Shown here: positions 49,805 to 64,000 of the stretch, piece by piece
Layout of the letters: each line of letters begins with the position of its first letter
Position numbering within the stretch: the stretch's first letter is position 1
Assembly (NCBI GenBank): GCA_028551475.1
Contig: CM052361.1
Coordinates: forward strand, 22,333,491 to 22,397,490
Reading direction: 5' to 3'
Length of the DNA: 64,000 nucleotides
From: Casuarina equisetifolia
Taxonomy: Eukaryota; Streptophyta; Magnoliopsida; Fagales; Casuarinaceae
Position numbers and translations under genes: made by a program
Notes under the pieces: model-generated
Database searches by the model: none
What the model was told of the DNA's origin: nothing
Seen by the model: the letters and a program-made list of their open reading frames with translations, nothing else

Positions 49805-50480
49805 ACAGCTTTACCTTGCCTGCTCTAGTTACTACGATGGCAAATCCCTTAACTCGTCAAAAAAAATCTGCACTTTGCCCATGGAAAGCTTCTTGGAAGA
49901 ACAATTTTTGTTATCAGTCCCGTGTCTGAAAAATCAGGCTTCTGGGCTCACCTCTAAGTAGGCTACCATTTCTAGGGGTCCTAGCCATGCAAGGAAGGCT
50001 GAACCCTTGGTAATGCGGTTAATCTTATTGGACCTGGATGCCTGGACCTTAAAGGAGACAGCACAGGCTTTATGCCTCGTGTTGGTCCAAGGTGAAACAG
50101 TTCGCGCAGGGTAATCCAGTTGGACCGTAGGCTTGACCCAAAACAGAAACTTATTGGTTATCTGGGTTGGTTGGCGCGTGGTGTATAATCCAAAAGCATT
50201 TGGAAAGGGGATCAAAGTCGCCTGAAGAAAGTAAAGGAGTAGGGAGAAGGTGATGCATGTCGTCGTGTCACGGTCGTGCGTGGGGCAGTATTTTCAGTAA
50301 GGGCATAACAGAACATGTGCACGGCTCTGTTTTTTGAAGTGGGGTTGGAGTAGGGCAAGACGTAGCGTGAACCTTCTGTATAGGGAATGTAACTGTATGG
50401 TGAGGCTGCATTTAGAAACAGGGGAGGCTAAACATAAGTTAGGGAATATTAATCTAAATCCCAAAGAGGTGTTCGGAAAA
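49805..50480. repeat. 0.67-kb dispersed duplication, partner 62270-62935
   Basis: Shares TACTACGATGGCA.ATCCCT, GGCTACCATTTCTAGG and CAGTTGGACCGTAGGCTT with 62270-62935. Short frames in it (93 codons on the minus strand) have no recognisable domain. Confidence 0.85.
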
Positions 50481-51440
50481 AAAAATCTAAACTCTTATAA
50501 TTTGATTAAACTTATGAAAAAATACTGCAAAACAAGTAAAAATGCAAATATCATAATCCACATAGTTAATACAAGAGAATTTTTTATGCGAAAGATAAAA
50601 TCTATAGAATTACTGACGAAGTCCACTCAAATCTTTACTATATAAATATTTAAGTTTACAATCTAATTAAGTCCTTAACAACATCAACAAGACAATGATT
50701 TGTCAATCCAATAACAATGAAATCAATAATTAATAGTAAAGAATAAGTTAAAAATATCAACTTAACAAAGAAAATTGGAGAAAAATCACTTAAATTTTCA
50801 ACCAAAATCTATTGATATAGAGAGCTTCAAACAAGGATCTAACTATTTAACATAAAGAACATCCAATCTTGAACTTACTAACTAAAAAACAGTTCAATTG
50901 GATCAAGAATCGACCTTAATAAGGGTTTTAGTTCCTACAAAATTTTACTTTCTTCTTTTTCTCTCTCTTTTATTTTTTATTTTTTTATTTATTTTTTATT
51001 TTTATGATTGCCCTCAACAACTCTCTCAGTCCAATTTGCTTTATTTCATGTTTTTGTTACTGTAATAAATTCTTTATTTTTTTTATAAATAAAACAATAT
51101 ATTTTTGTAATCTTGATTACAATGTCATAGCTCTCCTTGAAAACTTACTCAAATAGTTTGAAGTAGATCTCTTGTTAGGCATGTTCAGAAAATCAAGCAA
51201 TTAGACATTAGGGGCTCATCATGTGGGCTCTGTGAATCTCTCACTGCAATAATAAAAGACGAATGACATTCCCAAGTTTTCTGTTACAGGGTGATGCCAC
51301 GCAGATGAGCAAATCGGCCAAGTAGCAGTCGTTGCAAGGGGAGAAGCTCATGTGGATGGCCATAACAGTTTTACCGGAAAGACGACCAGTTGGTTATCTA
51401 TTCCGTAACTTCCGCTAATCCATATGCAAAGTAGTAAATG
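50481..51440. other. AT-rich spacer, no gene
   Basis: Poly-T/A-rich, no coding or repeat support. Confidence 0.4.
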
Positions 51441-51705
51441 TTCATAACTTTGGAGATAAAACTTGAAGGTAGCATATGCATAAAAAAAATCATAATGTGT
51501 GAGCTGTATTGACTTCATAAGACTTAACAATCCAACTGATGCATCAAATGGATTTACGAAAATGATAATATATTATAGCAAAGTCGTTCTAGGATAATAG
51601 TGAAATCAAATCATTTAAGGTTAACAAATAGATCATTCACATAATGACTTATTTAATATAACAACGAAATTGGCATTTCTTGGGCATAACTTCAAATCAT
51701 AGATG

Positions 51706-54380
<2,675 letters not shown>

Positions 54381-54418
<38 letters not shown>
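54381..54418 (-). repeat. (GA)n tract in the 5' leader of G
   Basis: Thirty-eight bases of CT on the plus strand immediately upstream of the ATG, followed by a CTCACT-rich extension to about 54440. Confidence 0.9.
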
Positions 54419-54423
<5 letters not shown>

Positions 54424-54469
54424 ACTCTCTCACTCACTCTCACTGCACACATCCGCCTGTCTGTCGTTC

Positions 54470-54476
54470 TTAAATA
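54470..54476 (-). promoter_or_regulatory. TATA-type box of gene G
   Basis: Minus-strand TGATATTTAAGAACG about 90 bp upstream of the ATG, at the same place in the leader as in F and H. Confidence 0.55.
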
Positions 54477-54814
54477 TCAAGAGTGGTTCCGGGTATCCTT
54501 CTGGCAACAATCAAAGAGATAGGGAAAAAAAAAATAGTGACAAAACGTCAAGGACCAAACAGGGACAAACCAAATAAACTTTATTTTCGTCTGTGCTTAA
54601 TTTAATACTATGGAAGATTTATGGGCCACAGTTCTTGGTCTTTAACGAAATACTTAATCGACACATAAAGTGCAGCGGACACTTCAAATTCTCAAAAAAT
54701 GAAGTCTCATATGGTTTTTGACCATTTAATCTTCTTCTATATATCTTTTTATTATATTTTTTTCTTATTTTCTTCTCTTCTCAATTCTTCACGATATTTT
54801 TTTTAAAAAAAATG

Positions 54815-55080
54815 AAGATATGTTGCCAGGTTTGTTCAAAGTCCTTTAATTTGTCCTACCCTTTGTTGTAATCGGTAATGATTTTTCGACACTCAGAAAA
54901 AGGTGGGGTCAACATACACAAGTTTTCCACAAGGGCCCCAGCTAAATTATTAGCCTCCTTTATCAGATGACAGGTGGGATTCTGGTGTTCCATCGAGTGG
55001 TCGCTCTCAATTCTTAAAGTTACGCAATTAGCTTCGCGACTTCTGAGAGTATTATTACACGAATTAAAAAAAATAGAGAT
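54815..55080 (-). pseudogene. RNase H-like relic, upstream of G, copy 1
   Basis: Contains RIESDHSMEHQNPTCHLIKE, then EANNLAGALVENL and PPFSECRKIITD. It is the closest relative of 60780-61015. The open stretch continues upstream to about 55167 without a recognisable N-terminal domain. Confidence 0.4.
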
Positions 55081-55249
55081 CAATGATCGAACTATCGAGC
55101 CCATACGAGTTTCCCATATGATGATTCTTCGGAATATGTCGTTCTTTACCCTTGAGTCGTTTTCCATATATCTTCTTATTACATTTTTTTTCTTATTTTT
55201 ATTTTCTCAATTCTTCACAATATATTTAAAAAAAACTAAGTGAAGATAA

Positions 55250-55520
55250 GTTGCCAATTTCTTCTATGGCCTTTAATTTCTCCTGCCCTTGTTGCTGTTG
55301 GTAAATGCTTTTTACGACACTAGGAAAAAGGTGGTGTCAACATAGACAAGTTTCCCACGAGGGCCCTGGCTAAATTATTACCATCCTTTATACATCACAA
55401 GTGGGACTATGGTCTACCATCGAGTGGGCGCTCTCAATTCTTGAACTGACACAATTAGCTTGGTGGCTTCTGAGAGTATTATTGTACCAATGAAAATAAT
55501 AGAGGTCAATGATTGAAATC
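55250..55520 (-). pseudogene. RNase H-like relic, upstream of G, copy 2
   Basis: Shares AAAAAGGTGG.GTCAACAT, AGGGCCC.GGCTAAATTATT and CCATCGAGTGG with the copy at 54815-55080 and lies directly behind it, so the relic is itself tandemly duplicated. Confidence 0.4.
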
Positions 55521-55589
55521 TCGAGCCCATAGAAACCATGGAACACGAGTTCCACGAAATCAAAATTTTCCAATATTGTTTTTAGGATT

Positions 55590-55815
55590 TCAAACTAAGT
55601 TAAAGGATCCAATGTAGTTAATGCCCTGTATAAAGTTCGAGATTTCCAATATTGTCCACATGATGAGGGCCCTGTCTAAGTTAATGGGTTCGACAATCGG
55701 TACACAGGTGGGGTCTGAGAAGGATGATTCTTCCATATGGTGTTCCATCAGGCAGTCACTCTCGATATTCACCACTAGACTTTTCTTGGTGGCTTCCGGA
55801 GAGTATGATTGCATC
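55590..55815 (-). pseudogene. RNase H-like relic, diverged copy, upstream of G
   Basis: The minus strand reads KSLVVNIESDCLMEHHMEES, then DPTCVPIVEPINLDRA. The counterpart upstream of H is 61130-61330. The ESD..H/N spacing is like that of the other copies, but the rest is more diverged. Confidence 0.35.
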
Positions 55816-56230
55816 TAAAAATAAAAAATATCTGTCGTTAAGACTAAAAGGACCATATATTTATCTTATTGTTCTTTCCTTTAGAAATTTTCAGTAACTA
55901 GCATAATTTTTCGAGGTGGAAGCAGAACGAGGACTAGCATAATCTTGCTTGTTTCACCGGCCAAAATGTTAATAATTTTGAAACTAAAATATGAAGGTAG
56001 CATATGCGTAAAAAATCATAATGTGTGAATTGTATTGACTTCATCAGACTTAACAATCCTACTGATGCATCAAATGGATTTACGAAAATGATAATATTTA
56101 TAGCGAAGTCGTTCTAGGATAATAGTGAAATCAAATCATTTAAGGTTAATAAATAGATCATTCACATAATGCCTTATTTAATATAACAACGAAATTGGCA
56201 TTTGTTGGGTATAACTTCAAATCGTAGATG

Positions 56231-60150
<3,920 letters not shown>

Positions 60151-60173
60151 CTCTCTCTCTCTCTCTCTCTCTC
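60151..60173 (-). repeat. (GA)n tract in the 5' leader of H
   Basis: Twenty-three bases of CT on the plus strand next to the ATG; shorter than in F and G. Confidence 0.9.
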
Positions 60174-60201
60174 ACTGCACACATCCGCCCGTCTGTCGTT
60201 C

Positions 60202-60208
60202 TTAAATA
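60202..60208 (-). promoter_or_regulatory. TATA-type box of gene H
   Basis: Minus-strand ACTATTTAAGAACGACAG, about 55 bp upstream of the ATG. Confidence 0.55.
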
Positions 60209-60359
60209 GTAAGACTGATTCCGAGTCTCCTTCTGGCAGCAATCAAAGAGATGAGTAAAAAACAGTGACAAAACGTCAAGGACCAAACAGGGACAAACCT
60301 AATAAACTTTCTTTTCATCTGTGCTTAATCTAATAATATGGAAGGGTCATGCGCGACAT

Positions 60360-60780
60360 TTCTTGATCTTTAACGAAATACTGAATGGGTGAATAATGCT
60401 CTTCATAGTGTAACGGCACATCAAGTTCTGCGCACACTTCAAATTCCCAAAAACTGAAGTCTCATATGGTTATTGACAGAAAACTTCTCAAGTTGAAAGT
60501 TCTAAAAATAGGCTTTTAAGTTGTGCATTTGAAGTGGAACCTAAAACTTGTGTAACACTAATAATCAACCATTAGATTATTGAAAAGTGTTATAAAACTA
60601 AGGTTGATAATGTTTTTACAGTCTTCTTCTCATTTAGAAGATTGATGTTATAAAGTTCTATATCAATCTGTGGAGAATTAACCCAATGGAGTGTAGACAA
60701 ATTATGAAGACCGAACCACATCAAATTATTGTGGGTGTTTATATGTTTGTATTTGATCCTACTGTTATTATAAATTGTGT
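60360..60780. repeat. Far-upstream repeat of H, copy at 45.0-45.5 kb
   Basis: Partner of 45000-45480. It is followed directly by an RNase H-like relic, whereas in F about 1.3 kb of extra DNA separates the two. Confidence 0.75.
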
Positions 60781-61330
60781 GCCTTTAATTTCTCCCACCC
60801 TTGTTGCAGTCGGTGATGATTTTTCGACACTCAGAAAAAGGTGGGGTCAACATACACAAGTTTTCCACCAGGGCCCCGGCTAATTTATTAGCTTCCTTTA
60901 TCAGATCACAGTTGGGATTCTGGTGTTCCATCGAGTGGTCGCTCTCAATTCTTAAAGTTACGCAATAAGCTTGGCGACTTCCGAGAGTATTATTACACGA
61001 ATTAAAAAAATAGAGATCAATGGTCAAACTCTCGAGCCCATAGACACCATGAAAAACGAGTTCCGTGAAATCAAAATCAAATATTGTTTTTAAGATTTCA
61101 AACTAAGTTAAAGTATCCAATGGTAGTTAATGGTCTTGTCTAAGTTCAAGATTTCCAATATTGTCTACATCAGGGCCCTGTCTAAGTTAATGGGTTCGAC
61201 AATCGGTACCCAGGTGGGATTCTGAGAAGGATGATTCTTTGATATGGTGTTCCATCAAGCCGTCACCCTCGATATTCACCACTAGACTTTGCTTGGTGGC
61301 TTTCGGAAAGTATGATTGCGTGCTACGAAA
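60781..61330 (-). pseudogene. RNase H-like relics upstream of H (two copies)
   Basis: The first copy (about 60781-61015) reads RIESDHSMEHQNPNCDLIKE, EANKLAGALVENL and PPFSECRKIITD. The second, diverged copy lies at about 61130-61330 and matches 55590-55815. The same order as upstream of G shows that G and H units share this flank. Confidence 0.4.
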
Positions 61331-62269
61331 GTAACAAAGATCTGTCGTAGAAACCAAAATGATCATATATTTATCTTCTTGTTCTTTCCTTCAGAAATCT
61401 TCAGTAACCAGCATGATTTTTCAAGCTGGAAACAGAACGCGGACTAGCATAATCTTTAGGCAGAAAGGGAACCTACTTCTTTTAGTTCCTCGGTCACCAA
61501 TTTCTGCTGAACATTTGATCCATTTTTGCTACTACGGTGCCTACTTTTCAAATGCTTTTTCGTTGGGTTGTGTAACATTATTGACCTCTAGAACTTTAGT
61601 GGAACGCAGACGCTGACGTAAAACAGAAACCATTGAGACACCAGCAAACGCAACTTGGGATTATGGTCTCCTTCTGTCTCTGTCTTCTCTATTTTCCTCA
61701 AGATAAAGGAAGTTGTCAACACTTATCCGTACCTCTTTTTCTAAAGACGGATTTTGATCAAAATCTATTAGTTTTTCATTTCCAGTTAGGTATTTGTTAG
61801 AATCAGCTTGTGAAAATGATGGAGAAGTTCAGCACGCCTCATAGGAATACACTTCTCTTTCGGGCTTTTGTCTTGTCCCCTTCCCGCATGAAAGGGCCAC
61901 CTAGTGGAATGCAGGGAGCCAGACAAATGTCCCATGTAACTATTTTGAGTCCAAATTGTACTTTATTTGGTTGTCTGCAAGCCCGGTCCTAATTGAAGGC
62001 TGAAGATGCGACTCAAAATGTTTTTTGTGCAAAGTCCAAATCAAATGTTCAAGCATGTGTGAACGCGTAGGTAGTTAGTTTGCCCTTTCTTTTTCTTTGT
62101 ATACATGCATCGGGAACACGGACCCAAATGGAGGAAAGAAGTGATTATTCATATTCTCTTGAATGCTGGCAATTTGGATGTTGAGGATAATAAGGGAATC
62201 CAGGAGCTAAATTTAGCCATATTGCCTGGAAGACGTCGTTCCTGCTAGTATTTTTCATTTAAGTTCACT
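61331..62269. other. Intergenic, partly duplicated, no gene
   Basis: About 61374-61460 matches 55865-55950 (upstream of G), and 62030-62262 matches 47160-47425 (upstream of F). Short plus frames at 61359-61616 and 61810-61992 have no motif. Confidence 0.45.
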
Positions 62270-62935
62270 TTGCCTGCCTGTTACTACGATGGCAGATCCC
62301 TCAACTCGTCAAAAGAATCTGCATTTTGCGGATGGGGAGCTTGCTGGTAGAACGATTCTTCCTTGTTATTAGTCCGTGTCTGAAAACTCAGGCCTCTGGG
62401 CTCATCTCTTAGCTAGGCTACCATTTCTAGGAGTTCTAACCATGGTAGGAAGGCTCAACCCTTGGGAATGGGGACAATCTTATTGGACCTTGATGCCTTG
62501 ACCTCAAAGGAGATGGCCCAGGCTGCAAGCCTCGTGTTGGTCTAGGGTGAAACAGTTGGTGCAAGTTAAGCCAGTTGGACCGTAGGCTTTATCCAAAACC
62601 AAAAGTTAATGGTTTTCCGGGTTGGTGGATGCATGGTGTATAACTCAAAATGATTGGGAAAGAGGATCAAAGTCGGCTGAAGAAGTAAAGGAGAAGGGAA
62701 AGGGTGACATGCATGTGGTAGTGTCATGGTCGTGCATGGAGCAGTATTTTGAGAAAGGGCATAACAGAGCATGTGCATGGCTTTGTCTTTTGAAGTAGGG
62801 TCACGTTAGGGCAGGACGTAGTGCGAACCTTCTGTATTGGGAACGCAATTGTACGGTAAGGCCACGTATAGAAACAAGGGAAGCTGAGCGTAAGTTAGGA
62901 AATGTCAATCTAAATCTCAAAGAGGTTGGGCTTTC
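62270..62935. repeat. 0.67-kb dispersed duplication, partner 49805-50480
   Basis: Second copy of the segment described at 49805-50480. Here it follows the shared AGACGTCGTTC block within a few bases, with no LINE between them. Confidence 0.85.
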
Positions 62936-63155
62936 CTCAAAAGAACCCATCCCTGTATCTTTAATCAAGCCCCATGGGGAGAATGCTCTATTCCCTATTC
63001 CTTGAGGATGAGCCCAATTGGAGGCAACAGCCCACAACAGATAGAGATTAAAGAGCCTGGAAATCACCCCTCGATTTGGGCTGTGGACCACCAGACTTCA
63101 AAACCAGTCGGAAGAACTCGTCAACTCCACTGGCTGATTTGGTCATTGAGGGGAG
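62936..63155. other. Intergenic, no gene recognised
   Basis: A minus frame of 96 codons (63091-62801) overlaps the duplicated segment and shows no domain. Confidence 0.35.
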
Positions 63156-63290
63156 AGTGTCTTTTTTTTTTTTTTTAAATAAAATAAAAACACTCATACA
63201 TTTGGTGTCAAACTTGGGATCAAAAGATCTTAAATAATACTTTTTTTCCCAATTGAGCTAGAGCTTGTTGGCAAAGGAATAAATTTGATA
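63156..63290 (-). mobile_element. Probable tRNA-derived SINE, minus strand
   Basis: On the minus strand TCTAGCTCAATTGGG resembles a pol III A box, followed by CCCAAGTTTGACACC in the B-box position and an A-rich tail (T run at 63163-63177 on the plus strand). Weaker B box than the SINE at 40.9 kb. Confidence 0.45.
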
Positions 63291-63902
63291 GTTCGTTGTA
63301 TGAATTTCTAAGAGATATTTCATTTTCTTTTCTTGTCTCCATTATTAGCGTAAATCCATAGATCTTAGGAAACAACTTGACAAGGCATTATAACCTAGTA
63401 GAATATATTAGCCTTGCATAAAGTTTTCCAATGATTTTTTATATTTTAGTTTCAAAAAAATTTTCATACAAACTCTAGCATTTCAATACTCAATTGATTG
63501 ATTTTGTGATATGATTGTATTCGAGCTTTGACATTCTGTATAAAATATGTACTGGCACAACATAAAAGTTTCTTACTTAATTTACAACAAATGTGAAATT
63601 AGTTTGTAGTGATTAATGATATGATTCATGAAAGGAGTCAAATTACCTTTAGATATAGTATGAAGCACGAGCTACAACAATAACTAATAATCCATCGCAT
63701 AGTCTTTAGTAAGGACTTCTATAAAAAAACAAACAACACAAGAAAGAAACAACAAAAAGAAGAGGAAAAAAAAAATAACGCTCGAGAGCAACTGGAAACC
63801 AATAAAATTTTCTTCATTTATTTGCAAACGTTGCGAATGTGTAGGAAGCTTCACTTTATTATACGTTATATCTCCACTAGTGATTGGCGGGGAATCCTTC
63901 AC
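63291..63902. other. AT-rich, no gene
   Basis: No coding motif or repeat is recognised. Confidence 0.4.
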
Positions 63903-63945
63903 TATCACGCAGCAGGAGGCTGCAGGGAGGCACAGAAATGGTACG
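63903..63945 (-). pseudogene. SDR exon-5 relic at the window edge
   Basis: The minus strand reads [11 protein letters not shown], matching [11 protein letters not shown] in exon 5 of copy A and [11 protein letters not shown] in the intact genes. Similarity stops on both sides: YITGQT does not follow, and GEPKEVSS is not readable before it. It is either a decayed copy or the tip of one continuing past the window. Confidence 0.45.
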
Positions 63946-64000
63946 AAAGATTAATCCTTGACGTTAAGTGCTGTTTCTGACAGAGGCAATGGAAACCCAA

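Overview
The window is nuclear DNA of a flowering plant. It is AT-rich, its genes have short exons with GT-AG introns, and it carries plant LINE, copia, gypsy and SINE remnants plus long GA/CT microsatellites. No bacterial operon, CRISPR array, tRNA or rRNA gene was seen. I cannot name the species from sequence alone.

All recognisable cellular genes belong to one family: tropinone reductase-like short-chain dehydrogenases/reductases (SDRs), NADP(H)-dependent Rossmann-fold oxidoreductases. Every copy is on the minus strand. Complete copies share one structure: five coding exons of 89, 211, 217, 107 and 183 bp, giving 268 residues. From left to right they are: A (about 6.4-7.3 kb), a truncated pseudogene; B (10.3-14.6 kb), all five exons present but splice sites damaged; D (15.5-17.4 kb), frameshifted in exon 1; C (21.3-24.5 kb), intact; E (25.3-27.5 kb), intact; two orphan exon-1 relics at 28.3 and 36.7 kb; F (41.6-44.8 kb), G (51.7-54.4 kb) and H (56.2-60.2 kb), all intact; and a small exon-5 relic at the right edge (63.9 kb). 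This makes five apparently functional genes, one doubtful gene, two clear pseudogenes and three small relics.

The array grew in layers. B+D (about 8.65-18.4 kb) and C+E (about 19.65-28.1 kb) are direct copies of one two-gene block. F, G and H form a second cluster with shared 3' flanks, introns, TATTTAA-type promoters and GA-rich leaders ending next to the ATG. The proteins fall into three subfamilies, B/C, D/E and F/G/H. All keep the cofactor and catalytic residues but differ around the substrate pocket, so related enzymes with different substrates are plausible; that is inference.

Between the clusters (28.98-35.98 kb) lies a nested repeat region: three direct copies of one repeat, a 0.74-kb inverted repeat with a 0.89-kb loop, and unassigned ORFs, all flanked by a 0.59-kb direct duplication. 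Elsewhere the window holds four 5'-truncated copies of one LINE family, each with target-site duplications, two of them in intron 1 of H; an older LINE end; copia and gypsy pol ends; two tRNA-derived SINEs; a GC-rich island with a tandem repeat; and a repeated RNase H-like relic that travels with F, G and H.
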